Below, in pieces: positions 51,347 through 59,771 of a DNA stretch of 64,000 bases (its first letter is position 1; each line of letters begins with the position of its first letter). The notes beneath the pieces were generated by a model. The model was given only the letters and a program-made list of their open reading frames with translations, had not been told where the DNA came from and made no database searches. Source of the DNA: JAWKXU01 sp964468045. Its GTDB lineage: Bacteria > Pseudomonadota > Alphaproteobacteria > Sphingomonadales > Sphingomonadaceae. The position numbers and the translations under genes are program-made. The stretch lies in assembly GCA_964468045.1 (NCBI GenBank), contig CAYXTO010000006.1, forward strand, positions 1 to 64,000, written 5' to 3'.

Positions 51347-53110
51347 ATGCTGCAAAGCAACAGGGAGGCGGCAGGGGTGGTTAAAACAGGGTCGATTTCG
51401 GAGGATGTTCCGAAGCTCTATCTTTTGGGTCATCCTCGGCTCATCGACGAGCGCGGGCAGCGTGTCGAAATGACATCCAAGAAGGCGATCGCGGTGCTGG
51501 GATTGCTGGCGTTGGCCAATGACGGCATCCGATCCCGCGCCTGGCTGCAGCAGAAATTGTGGGGTTCGCGAGACATGAAGCAGGCCCAGAACAGTCTGCG
51601 CCGCGAATTATCCAACATGCGGAAAACCTTGCCTTGTGTGCCACTTATCGCCGATCACCGCTCGGTCCGGCTCGATCTGGAAGCGATCTGGATCGACGTG
51701 CGCGACGATCCCAAGGCAGCCAGTTCGGGCGACGAGGATTTCCTCGAAGGGCTGGATATCGCGGGTGAAGAGGATTTCGAGGAATGGCTGCGCGATGCCC
51801 GCAGCCAGATCGCGGCAAACGATGCGGGCGACGGGATGGCCGATGACGAGGAGGCAGAGGATTTGCCGCCCGCGGCCCCGGCGCCCGGCCTTCCTCCGCC
51901 CGCGGTCGTGTCCCCTGCCGCGCCCAGGGAGGCGCCGCCGGCAGACGCCTGGGATCCGCCGGCGATCATGGTCATGCCGCAATTCGAGCCCGGCATGCGG
52001 CGCGAGGATGCCGGGATTGTGCAACTGTTCACCCAAGAGATGAATGCGAGCCTTGCGCGGCTGGGCTGGCTGCGCGTGATCGCCCCGCCCGCGCCCACCG
52101 CCATGGGGACGCCGGAAGGAAGCATCGCGGGCGCACGCTATTGTCTTTCACTTTCATTATTGCCTGCCAGCGCTCCGATTCTCTCGATGAGCTGTATCGA
52201 ACTGCCGCATCGCACCATCATATGGAGCGAGACCAGCGCCGTGGCGGTCCCGCTCCAGCACAAGGATCTCAATCTGCGGGTGGGGCGCACGGTCAATGCG
52301 CTGGAGAATGCGATCGCGGGTTCCGGGCGAACAGGGGAGGCGGGCGCCGGCCCGTTGGGCTTCAACCACTCCCTGCAGTGCCTGCGCGCCCTGTTGCGCC
52401 GTATCTTCTGCGCAGCGGATATTGGGCTCGCCGACAAGCTGCTGACCGCCGTGAGAGCCAGCGAGGACCGCCCCGAGCTCGACATATTCGAGGCAATCCA
52501 TGCCCTGCGCTGCTATTGGTGGGAACGCCGCAGCGGCGCGATGAACGAAGCGCGGCGGCTGGGGGAGATCGCGCTGGCGCGCAATCATGGCGACCCGCGC
52601 CCCTTGCTGGTCCTCGGCATCCTGCAGAAATGGTCGGGCAATTTCGCCACCGCGCTGCATCTGTTCGAACGGGCGCTCGCCAGCAATCCGGCCTGCGCCA
52701 CGGCCTACGCCAACCTCGGTTCGGTGCACCTGCTCTGCGGCGACCCGGAGCGGGCGATGCCGCTGCTCAAGACCGCCGAGGCGCTTTCGCCGTTCGATCC
52801 GGAATTGTTCTGGATCTACGGGCAGATGGCGACCGCGGCCTATATAGCGGGCGAATATGACGAGGCCTTGCGCCATGCGGCCAACTCGCTGTCGCTGCAA
52901 TCGCGCTATACGCTGCCGGCCCTGATCTCGGTGAATTGCCATCTTGCCAGGGGGAATCGGGAGATGGCGGCCCATGCGCGGGAGTATCCTGGGCTGGCGA
53001 ATTCGCGAACGATAGAGCATGCGCTCGCGCTGATGCCTTTCGAGCAGCCTCGCCACAGCGAAAGGCTGCGGGCCGGGATCGGGGAACTGAGCGCGCCGGG
53101 CATCGCCTGA
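51347..53110 (+). CDS. SARP/CadC-like regulator with winged helix and TPR repeats
   Basis: This 587-residue protein has an N-terminal winged helix (about 20-115: YLLGHPRLIDERGQRVEMTSKKA, GLLALANDGIRSRAWLQQKLWG, NSLRRELSNMRK) like BTAD/SARP regulators. A Pro/Ala/Asp-rich linker is followed by a TolB-like segment (PAIMVMPQFEPG, LARLGWLRVIAPP) and a TPR region to the C-terminus (e.g. NFATALHLFERALASNPACATAYANLG). No membrane span is seen. It is divergent from the giant surface-protein gene and is a candidate regulator of it (inference). AGGGAAA lies before ATG 51347. Confidence 0.8.
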   Translation: MLQSNREAAGVVKTGSISEDVPKLYLLGHPRLIDERGQRVEMTSKKAIAVLGLLALANDGIRSRAWLQQKLWGSRDMKQAQNSLRRELSNMRKTLPCVPLIADHRSVRLDLEAIWIDVRDDPKAASSGDEDFLEGLDIAGEEDFEEWLRDARSQIAANDAGDGMADDEEAEDLPPAAPAPGLPPPAVVSPAAPREAPPADAWDPPAIMVMPQFEPGMRREDAGIVQLFTQEMNASLARLGWLRVIAPPAPTAMGTPEGSIAGARYCLSLSLLPASAPILSMSCIELPHRTIIWSETSAVAVPLQHKDLNLRVGRTVNALENAIAGSGRTGEAGAGPLGFNHSLQCLRALLRRIFCAADIGLADKLLTAVRASEDRPELDIFEAIHALRCYWWERRSGAMNEARRLGEIALARNHGDPRPLLVLGILQKWSGNFATALHLFERALASNPACATAYANLGSVHLLCGDPERAMPLLKTAEALSPFDPELFWIYGQMATAAYIAGEYDEALRHAANSLSLQSRYTLPALISVNCHLARGNREMAAHAREYPGLANSRTIEHALALMPFEQPRHSERLRAGIGELSAPGIA

Positions 53111-53147
53111 CGTCTTCCCCACGCCCCTTCCGCATCGTCGGAAAGTC

Positions 53148-53177
53148 AAAAAAAGGCCGGAGCGGCTGGCTCCGGCC
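53148..53177 (-). terminator. Intrinsic terminator of glnK-amt
   Basis: On the minus strand GGCCGGAGC, a five-base loop and GCTCCGGCC (53155-53177) are followed by seven T (53148-53154). It lies about 90 bases after the amt stop and also separates it from the convergent regulator gene. Confidence 0.88.
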
Positions 53178-53268
53178 TGATAGTTTACGTTCGCAGGAGG
53201 AACGAGGTGAGGCGGGATCGAGGGAGGAGAGAGGAGGAACTCGACCCCGCCAAACTTGAGAAGGCTTG

Positions 53269-54636
53269 TCAGTTGTAGGCGCGCTCCCCATGCTCGCCGA
53301 GGTCGAGGCCTTCGACTTCGACGTCGGTGGAGACCCGCAGCCCGGTGACCAGCTTGGCGATGAACATCGCGATCGCGGTACCGACGGCAGCCCAGACGAT
53401 CGCCACGAGGACGGCCTTGATCTGGGTCACGACCTGGGCGCCCATCACGAAGTCGTCGCCGCCGGGCCCCCCGAGGGCGGGCGAGTAGACGATGCCGGTG
53501 CCGATGGCGCCGATGATGCCGCCAATCGCGTGGATGCCGAACGCATCGAGCGATTCGTCATAGCCGAGAGCCGGCTTGATCTTGGCGACCGCGAAGTAGG
53601 CAATGACCGAAGCAATCGCGCCGAGCACGATCGCGCCGAACGGGCCGGAGTTGCCCGCAGCCGGCGTGATGGCGACGAGACCGGCGATCACGCCCGAGCA
53701 GAAGCCCAGAGCCGAGGGCTTGTGGCCCATGAAGCGCTCGGTCAGCATCCAGAACAGGGCAGCCGAGGCGGTGGCGACGAAGGTGTTCACCACTGCCAGG
53801 CTGGCAATGCCGTCGGCCTCGAGCTCTGAACCCGCGTTGAAGCCGAACCAGCCCACCCACAGCAGGCCGGTGCCGACCATGGTGAGCGTGAGCGAGTGCG
53901 GCGGCATCGGTTCGGTGGGATAGCCCTTGCGCTTGCCGAGGATGAGCGCGGCGACCAGAGCGGAAACACCGGCGTTGATGTGCACCACGGTGCCGCCGGC
54001 GAAGTCCAGGGCGCCCCATTCGAAGATCAGCCCGCCGCCGGCCCACACCATGTGCGCGAGCGGATAGTAGACGATCGTCAGCCAGACGGCGGCGAACACC
54101 AGCGCGGCCGAGAACTTCATGCGTTCGGCCGTGCCGCCCAGGACCAGGGCCGCGGTGATCGCGGAGAAGGTCATCTGGAAGGCGATGAAGATGTATTCGC
54201 TGATCACTTCGTCGGAGAAGGTCGCGGCGGTGGTGTCCGGCGTGACCCTGGAGAGGAATGCGTTGCCCCAGGCGAAGAACGCATTGCCTTCGGGGCCGAA
54301 GGCGGTGGAATAGCCCCACATCACCCAGATGATCATGGCCAGGGCGGCGACGGAGCCGATCTGGGTCATGGTGGACAGCATGTTCTTGGAGCGAGTCAGG
54401 CCGCCATAGAACAAGGCGAGGCCCGGGAGGATCATCATCATGACGATGACGGTCGCGGTGAACATGAAGGCGTTGTTGCCGGGATTGGGAACGGCGGCTG
54501 CCGCCTCCGCCGCGGGCGCGGCGACCGGCGCGGCAGCTTCGGCGACGGCCTCCGCCGCTTCCTGTGCCCAGGCGGCGCTAGCGGCGAACATCGAGGCGCC
54601 CAGGGCGCCGACGCCGCAGAGTGTCTTACGGATCAT
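53269..54636 (-). CDS. amt: Ammonium transporter
   Basis: Amt conducts ammonium across the inner membrane. The 455-residue protein has a signal peptide (to SAAWA, about residue 23), an Ala/Glu-rich linker of about 30 residues, and eleven spans. Landmarks are GLALFYGGLTRSKN, FQMTFSAITAALVLGGTAERM (with the first pore region), DFAGGTVVHINAGVSALVAAL (twin-His first residue), and DESLDAFGIHAIGGIIGAIGTG (second twin His). AGGGG lies eight bases before ATG 54636. It follows glnK across 29 bases and shares its sigma54 promoter. Confidence 0.97.
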   Translation of the reverse strand: MIRKTLCGVGALGASMFAASAAWAQEAAEAVAEAAAPVAAPAAEAAAAVPNPGNNAFMFTATVIVMMMILPGLALFYGGLTRSKNMLSTMTQIGSVAALAMIIWVMWGYSTAFGPEGNAFFAWGNAFLSRVTPDTTAATFSDEVISEYIFIAFQMTFSAITAALVLGGTAERMKFSAALVFAAVWLTIVYYPLAHMVWAGGGLIFEWGALDFAGGTVVHINAGVSALVAALILGKRKGYPTEPMPPHSLTLTMVGTGLLWVGWFGFNAGSELEADGIASLAVVNTFVATASAALFWMLTERFMGHKPSALGFCSGVIAGLVAITPAAGNSGPFGAIVLGAIASVIAYFAVAKIKPALGYDESLDAFGIHAIGGIIGAIGTGIVYSPALGGPGGDDFVMGAQVVTQIKAVLVAIVWAAVGTAIAMFIAKLVTGLRVSTDVEVEGLDLGEHGERAYN

Positions 54637-54665
54637 AATGTTACCCCTCGTGTCGAACGCGACGC

Positions 54666-55004
54666 TCAAAGCGCGGTGTCCCCGGTTTCGCCGGTGCGGA
54701 TGCGAGTGACGGATGCCAGGTCGAGAACGAAGATCTTTCCGTCCCCGATCGAATCCGTGCTGGCCACCTGCTGGATCGTTTCCACGACCTGCGGCGCGAT
54801 GGCGTCGGATGCCGCGATCTCCACCTTCACCTTGGGCAGCATATTCGTGGAATATTCCGCGCCGCGGTAAATCTCGGTCTGGCCCTTCTGGCGGCCGAAG
54901 CCCTTGACTTCTGATACTGTCATGCCCGCCACGCCGATGGCGCCGAGAGCTTCGCGCACCTCGTCGAGCTTGAACGGTTTGATGATGGCAATGATGAATT
55001 TCAT
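54666..55004 (-). CDS. glnK: Nitrogen regulatory protein P-II
   Basis: P-II senses 2-oxoglutarate and ATP/ADP and blocks the Amt channel when nitrogen is sufficient. The 112-residue protein starts MKFIIAIIKPFKLDEVREAL, has the T-loop Tyr51 in IYRGAEYSTNMLPK (uridylylation site), and GDGKIFVLDLASVTRIRTGETGDTAL in adjoining parts at the C-terminus. Linkage to amt makes it GlnK rather than GlnB. Confidence 0.96.
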   Translation of the reverse strand: MKFIIAIIKPFKLDEVREALGAIGVAGMTVSEVKGFGRQKGQTEIYRGAEYSTNMLPKVKVEIAASDAIAPQVVETIQQVASTDSIGDGKIFVLDLASVTRIRTGETGDTAL

Positions 55005-55053
55005 CGTTGACCCCTGCTAGCCTGCCGGAGGAGCACCGGCTGGGGTCGATCTC

Positions 55054-55068
55054 GCAAGAGGCGTGCCA
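55054..55068 (-). promoter_or_regulatory. Sigma54 promoter of glnK-amt
   Basis: On the minus strand TGGCAC, five bases and TTGC match the -24/-12 consensus exactly. The element ends 50 bases before the glnK start codon. NtrC-dependent nitrogen control is expected. Confidence 0.88.
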
Positions 55069-55086
55069 AATGCGGTTTTCGGGAGT

Positions 55087-55101
55087 TTAACCCGCGATTA
55101 A
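55087..55101. promoter_or_regulatory. CtrA-like box upstream of the glnK promoter
   Basis: TTAA-CCCGCGA-TTAA is an exact match to the CtrA consensus TTAA-N7-TTAA, about 20 bases upstream of the sigma54 -24 element. Binding is not demonstrated. Confidence 0.5.
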
Positions 55102-55143
55102 CTTCCTACGCTGCGACAAGCGCTCCAATTCCCCGCCCGATTT

Positions 55144-55159
55144 TTGTGCACGTGCACAA
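55144..55159. promoter_or_regulatory. 16-bp perfect palindrome, candidate enhancer for glnK
   Basis: TTGTGCACGTGCACAA lies about 76-91 bases upstream of the -24 element, a usual distance for an NtrC-type enhancer. The GCAC/GTGC half-sites recall NtrC sites but the spacing is shorter than the consensus. Confidence 0.4.
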
Positions 55160-55176
55160 TTTTTGGGCAAGCCGCC

Positions 55177-55875
55177 TCATCTTTCCCAGCCGAGACTGGC
55201 CCAGACGGGAAGATGGTCCGATCCCCTGGCCGACAGCGCGCTGTGATGGACGCCGGTATCATGGCAGCGCCATTCCGGGGAAACCACGATCCGGTCGAGC
55301 TGCGCGACCGGCTGGCGGCTGGGAAAGCTCTTGCCCGGCGCCAGCACCTTCCACCCAGTATCCAGCTCGCGCAAGCATCCGCCGCGCTGCGACCATTCAT
55401 TGAGATCGCCGAGCATCACCGTGGGATGGGCCCCGTCGCAAGCATCGAGATCGGACAGAATGGTGCGGAGCTGATCCCGGCGGCGCAGGCCGGACAGGTC
55501 CAGATGCATCCCGACCACACGCAGGCGCCTGCCCTCGACCTCCAGATCCGCGCGCACCGCTCCGCGCGGCTCCAGCATGGGGAGCGCGATCGGGGCCGCA
55601 TCCACGATCCCGATGCCCTTGCGGACCAGCAGGGCATTGCCGTGCCAGCCCATGCTGTCGGGCCGCGTCGCCAGAGGCACCACCTGCCAGTGATGCTCCT
55701 CCACCAGCTGCCGCGGCAAGGCGCTGATCCTGCGGCCGAACCGGCGATCCGCCTCCTGCAGGGCGACGACATCGGCGCCAAGTTCATGCAGGACGGCGAG
55801 GATCCGTTCCGGATCGCGGCGACGGTCCAGCCCGATCGCCTTGCGGATGTTGTAGCTGGCGAATTTCAGTTGCAT
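55177..55875 (-). CDS. Endonuclease/exonuclease/phosphatase family protein
   Basis: This 232-residue metal-dependent phosphoesterase has LKFASYNIRKAIGLDRRRD (SxNI(R/K)), VALQEADRRFGRR (catalytic Glu), VMLGDLNEWS (GDxN) and RGSDHLPVWASL (SDHxP). The substrate could be nucleic acid, phosphoinositide-like lipid or a sphingomyelin-type lipid and cannot be told apart by sequence. ATG 55875 begins just before the fold; ten extra residues upstream are not conserved. The gene is divergent from an MFS transporter. Confidence 0.9.
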   Translation of the reverse strand: MQLKFASYNIRKAIGLDRRRDPERILAVLHELGADVVALQEADRRFGRRISALPRQLVEEHHWQVVPLATRPDSMGWHGNALLVRKGIGIVDAAPIALPMLEPRGAVRADLEVEGRRLRVVGMHLDLSGLRRRDQLRTILSDLDACDGAHPTVMLGDLNEWSQRGGCLRELDTGWKVLAPGKSFPSRQPVAQLDRIVVSPEWRCHDTGVHHSALSARGSDHLPVWASLGWER

Positions 55876-55955
55876 AGCCGTCCATATAAGGGCGATCTGC
55901 CACAAAATGTAATGGGCTTCCTCCGGTTTGCGAGGTTCGCCCGGGGAGAGAATGC

Positions 55956-57233
55956 TTGGATCAGGATGCCGGGCGCGAAAGCGCGATCTCCCAGCCGCCG
56001 GGAACGCGCAGCCCCCATGTCGTGCTGGCGATGCTGCTGGTCGTCTATATCTTCAGCTATATAGACCGGCTGCTGCTTTCGATCCTGGCCGAGCCGGTCA
56101 AGGCGGATCTTGCGCTCAACGACACGCAGATGGGCCTGCTGGGCGGGCTGGCCTTCGCCCTGCTCTATTCCACCATGGGCGTTCCCCTGGCCCTGGTCGC
56201 GGACCGGCGCGGCAGGTCGCTGGTGATCACCGTCAGCCTGGCGGTCTGGAGCGGGTTCACCGCCCTGTGCGGCTTTGCCGCCAATTTCTGGCATATGTTC
56301 CTGGCGCGGGTCGGGGTCGGCATCGGAGAAGCGGGCGGGGTCGCGCCGAGCTATGCCCTGATCAGCGACAGCTTTCCGCCTGAACAGCGCGCCCGCGCAA
56401 CCGGCATCTACATGATGGGCATCCCGCTGGGTTCGGCCGCCGGCGCCTTCTTCGGCGCATGGATCGCATCGTCGGTCGACTGGCGGCTCGCCTTCCTGAC
56501 CATGGGCGTGGCGGGCCTGATCCTGACCATCCCCTTCCGCCTGCTGGTGCGCGACGCACCCGCCTCTCCCGCCGCGCGGAGCGAACCCCTGCCGCTGCGC
56601 GAATCCTTCTCGGTGCTGGGTGGCAAGGCCAGCTTCTGGCTGGTCTGCCTCGCGACCGGGATCGGCTCCATGTGCACCTATGGCCTGAATTTCTGGCTGC
56701 CGAGCGTGCTGGGCCGCAGCTTCGGCCTCGATCTCTACGATCGCGGCGCGGTCTATGCCGCGCTGGTGCTGTTCGGCGGCTGCGTGGGCATGTGGCTGGG
56801 CGGCTATCTGGGCGATCGCTTCGGCCGCGGCAACCGCGCCGCCTATGGCTGGATACCGGCGCTGGCGATGTGGGCCAGCGTCCCGCTGTTCGCGATCGGT
56901 ATCCTTTCCGGGAATATCGTCACGGCATTTCTCTGGCTGCTGGTGCCGCAGGCGCTTTCCTATCTCTGGAGCGTGCCGGCGCTGACAGCGGCGCAGCATC
57001 TTGCGCCATCCCGCCATCGGGCCACCGCCGCGGGTTGCGTGCTGTTCTTCTCCAACGCCATCGGCTTCGGCCTGGGCACGCCCGTGCTCGGCTGGCTGAG
57101 CGACCTGATGCGGGAAACGCATGGCGAGGATTCGCTGCGCTATGCGATGCTGGCGGTGCTCTCGCTCTATTTCGTGGCTGGCGCGATGATGATGGCAGCG
57201 GCCCGCTTCCTGCCGCGCGACTGGGTGGACTGA
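55956..57233 (+). CDS. MFS transporter (spinster-like)
   Basis: This 425-residue major facilitator has twelve predicted spans. The signature motif A copies are GGLAFALLYSTMGVPLALVADRRGR (adjoining parts) and YLGDRFGRGNRAAYGWI. SYIDRLLLSIL in span 1 and RVGVGIGEAGGVAPSYALISD (adjoining parts) are typical of the spinster-like/sphingolipid-transporter clade that is abundant in sphingomonads. The start is TTG 55956 preceded by GGGGAGAG. The substrate is unknown. Confidence 0.88.
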   Translation: MDQDAGRESAISQPPGTRSPHVVLAMLLVVYIFSYIDRLLLSILAEPVKADLALNDTQMGLLGGLAFALLYSTMGVPLALVADRRGRSLVITVSLAVWSGFTALCGFAANFWHMFLARVGVGIGEAGGVAPSYALISDSFPPEQRARATGIYMMGIPLGSAAGAFFGAWIASSVDWRLAFLTMGVAGLILTIPFRLLVRDAPASPAARSEPLPLRESFSVLGGKASFWLVCLATGIGSMCTYGLNFWLPSVLGRSFGLDLYDRGAVYAALVLFGGCVGMWLGGYLGDRFGRGNRAAYGWIPALAMWASVPLFAIGILSGNIVTAFLWLLVPQALSYLWSVPALTAAQHLAPSRHRATAAGCVLFFSNAIGFGLGTPVLGWLSDLMRETHGEDSLRYAMLAVLSLYFVAGAMMMAAARFLPRDWVD

Positions 57234-57306
57234 GGCCAGCCTCCCGATTTGCTTGTCTTCCACGATTTCCGGGTCAGCAAGTGATGCCACCTGCTTCGAA
57301 ATCGCT

Positions 57307-58842
57307 CTACCGTTCCTTGGTCGCGCCGAAGCTGAGCTCCGGATTGCGCTCCTGCTGGTAGCCCACATCCCAGGCCGACTTCGCCAGGAACACCATGTCG
57401 CCGTCCCGGTCCCTGGCGAGGTTGGCGCGATTGAACTGCTCGAAATCCTTCAGCGCCGCCTCGCTGCCCTTGATCCAGCGCGCGGTGTCGAACGGCGCCG
57501 GCTCCAGCACCGCTTCCACCTTGTATTCCGCCTCCAGCCGCGAAATCAGCACTTCGAGCTGGAGCTGGCCGACCACGCCCACGATCCACTGGCTGCCGAT
57601 CTCCGGGTAGAACACCTGGATCACGCCTTCCTCGGACAGATCGTCCAGCGCCTTGCGGAGCTGCTTGGTCTTGGTCGGGTCCTTCAGCACCACGCGGCGC
57701 AGGATTTCCGGCGCGAAATTGGGCAGGCCGGTGAAGCGGACCTGGTTCTTCTCCGACAGCGTATCACCCACCCGCAGCGTGCCGTGATTGGGAATGCCGA
57801 TGATATCGCCCGCTTGCGCCGTATCGGCGATCTCGCGGTCCTGGGCGAAGAACAGGATGGGCGAATGCACCGCGATCGGCTTGCCGAGGCCCGAGGGCGT
57901 CAGCTTCATGCCGCGCTTGAACGTGCCCGACACCATCCGCATGAAGGCGATCCGGTCGCGGTGCTGCGGGTCCATATTGGCCTGCACCTTGAAGATGAAG
58001 CCGGTCACCTCGTTGCGATCCGGGCTGATCTCACCTTCCGCGCTCGGCTGCGGGCGGGGCGGCGGCGCGAAGCGGGCGATGGCGTCGATCAGCTCGCTGA
58101 CCCCGAAATTCTTGAGCGCCGAGCCGAAATAGACCGGGGTCAGGTCGCCATGGCGATAGGCTTCCAGATCGAAGGCGGGATAGCCGCCCTGCGCCAGCTC
58201 CGCTTCCTCGGCAACATCATCCGGCAATTCGGGCGATGCATCCCGCTTGCCGAGGAATTCCCTGCTGTCCCCTTCCGGGCGGCTGACCGCGCCGGTCGCG
58301 AAATCGAGCACGCCCTGGAAAGTGCCACCCATCCCCACCGGCCAGCTTTGCGGGCTGACATCCAGCGCCAGCGCGTCCGCCACCTCGTCCAGCGTCTCGA
58401 AGGCGCTGCGCCCCTCGCGGTCCACCTTGTTGACGAAGGTGATGATCGGCACGGAGCGCAGGCGGCAGACCTCGAACAGCTTGCGGGTCTGCGGCTCGAT
58501 GCCCTTGGCCGCGTCGATCACCATGATCGCGGAATCGACCGCCGTCAGCGTGCGGTAGGTGTCTTCGGAGAAATCCTCGTGCCCGGGCGTGTCGAGCAGG
58601 TTGAAGGTTATTCCGTCACGCTCGAAGGTCATCACCGACGAGGTGACGGAAATGCCGCGCTGCTGCTCGATCTTCATCCAGTCCGACCGGGCCCGCCGCG
58701 CCGCGCCCCGCGCCTTGACCTCGCCCGCGAGATGGATCGCTCCGCCCTGCAGCAGCAGCTTCTCGGTCAGCGTGGTCTTGCCCGCGTCGGGGTGGGAGAT
58801 GATGGCAAAAGTGCGCCGGTTGGAATTGACGGGATTGCTCAT
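57307..58842 (-). CDS. prfC: Peptide chain release factor 3
   Basis: RF3 is a GTPase that removes RF1/RF2 from the ribosome after termination. The 511-residue protein has the G1 motif HPDAGKTTLTEKLLL, G3 DTPGHEDFSEDTYRTL, and G4 NKVDREG. The RF3-typical insertion RARSDWMKIEQQRGISVTSSV (adjoining parts) and the C-terminal NFAPEILRRVVLKDPTKTKQL region follow. ATG 58842 matches the conserved start; upstream in-frame residues are not conserved. It converges with the MFS gene. Confidence 0.96.
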   Translation of the reverse strand: MSNPVNSNRRTFAIISHPDAGKTTLTEKLLLQGGAIHLAGEVKARGAARRARSDWMKIEQQRGISVTSSVMTFERDGITFNLLDTPGHEDFSEDTYRTLTAVDSAIMVIDAAKGIEPQTRKLFEVCRLRSVPIITFVNKVDREGRSAFETLDEVADALALDVSPQSWPVGMGGTFQGVLDFATGAVSRPEGDSREFLGKRDASPELPDDVAEEAELAQGGYPAFDLEAYRHGDLTPVYFGSALKNFGVSELIDAIARFAPPPRPQPSAEGEISPDRNEVTGFIFKVQANMDPQHRDRIAFMRMVSGTFKRGMKLTPSGLGKPIAVHSPILFFAQDREIADTAQAGDIIGIPNHGTLRVGDTLSEKNQVRFTGLPNFAPEILRRVVLKDPTKTKQLRKALDDLSEEGVIQVFYPEIGSQWIVGVVGQLQLEVLISRLEAEYKVEAVLEPAPFDTARWIKGSEAALKDFEQFNRANLARDRDGDMVFLAKSAWDVGYQQERNPELSFGATKER

Positions 58843-58965
58843 GGCGCGCGCCCTAGCCTGCCCTCGCCTCGCGGTCGAGGTCATCTTGGGCGATGACACG
58901 CCGGACCTCGCACCAACCGCGATTTTAATGGCAGGAGGGATCGAGATACGATCAATCCCGCGCTT

Positions 58966-59054
58966 CCGTTCGGGCTGAGCTTGTCGAAGCCCCGACTTTC
59001 CTGTTCTTTCGCGGCGAAAAAAGAACGGTCCTTCGACAGGCTCAGGACGAACGG
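58966..59054. repeat. REP-like inverted repeat
   Basis: CCGTTCGGGCTGAGC at the left faces GGCTCAGGACGAACGG at the right. The inside (CTGTTCTTTCGCGGCGAAAAAAGAACGG) also folds, so the whole unit forms one long hairpin. It shares its ends with the copy at 22183-22287. Confidence 0.8.
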
Positions 59055-59082
59055 GATGGGCGATGGCGTACGGGGCACAGGA

Positions 59083-59097
59083 TTAACAGCGATTTAA
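59083..59097. promoter_or_regulatory. CtrA-like box upstream of a lipoprotein gene
   Basis: TTAA-CAGCGAT-TTAA fits the consensus TTAA-N7-TTAA exactly, 46 bases before the ATG of the lipoprotein gene. It is close enough to a promoter to act directly. Confidence 0.5.
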
Positions 59098-59143
59098 TCC
59101 TTGCAGACCAATATATTGCGGCATTTACCGAAGGGGGTCGGCG

Positions 59144-59743
59144 ATGGCGTTGAAGAACATCCTGCTTGCCGTGCTGGGCGGCCTGCTGCTCGCCAGCTGC
59201 GGCGCGTCAGGCACTTACTATGAAAAATCGCCGCAGGCGGTGGTCGCGGCGCTGAAGGCGGCCACGCTTCCCTATCATATCCTGGGCGACAAGGCGCAGG
59301 GCAGCCGGGTCACCCAACCCGATGCGAACACCATCGTCACCGCAGTGCTCGGCCCCGACCAGAGCGAGCTGATCCGCTTCGTCACCACGATCGCGCCCGA
59401 TGGGGCCGGCTCGCGCGTGAGCGTCGATGTGCAACCGCCCGAAGGCAGGAACCACGAGCGCGCAACTAAGGCGATGGCCCAGAACGGCCTGACCATGGGA
59501 TTGATGGACAAGCTGGCGAAAGAACACGTCGCCGCCGCGATCGAGGGCCGTCCGTTCGACATGATGTTCGCCACCCCGGCGATGGCCAAGGGCATGCTGG
59601 CCGCCAATCCGGCAGCCCGGGCGCAGATCCAGGACGCCAACAGCGCCGCGGCCTCGATGAACGAGGCCATGGGGGATGACCATCAGGACGCCGGATTCGC
59701 CGACGATTCCTCCAGCGACGAAGAGGGCGACTGGGCCGAGTAA
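59144..59743 (+). CDS. Lipoprotein of unknown function
   Basis: This 199-residue protein has a lipoprotein signal (LGGLLLASCGAS, Cys at about residue 19). The mature region has a conserved-looking YYEKSPQAVVAALKAATLPYHI start, a central beta-rich part (NTIVTAVLGPDQSELIRFVTTI) and an acidic tail (DDSSSDEEGDWAE). No domain was recognised. GGGGG lies before the ATG and a CtrA-like box 46 bases upstream. It converges with the aldose-1-epimerase pseudogene. Confidence 0.75.
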   Translation: MALKNILLAVLGGLLLASCGASGTYYEKSPQAVVAALKAATLPYHILGDKAQGSRVTQPDANTIVTAVLGPDQSELIRFVTTIAPDGAGSRVSVDVQPPEGRNHERATKAMAQNGLTMGLMDKLAKEHVAAAIEGRPFDMMFATPAMAKGMLAANPAARAQIQDANSAAASMNEAMGDDHQDAGFADDSSSDEEGDWAE

Positions 59744-59771
59744 GACGGAAAGGGAAGGGCGAAAGCGGCCA

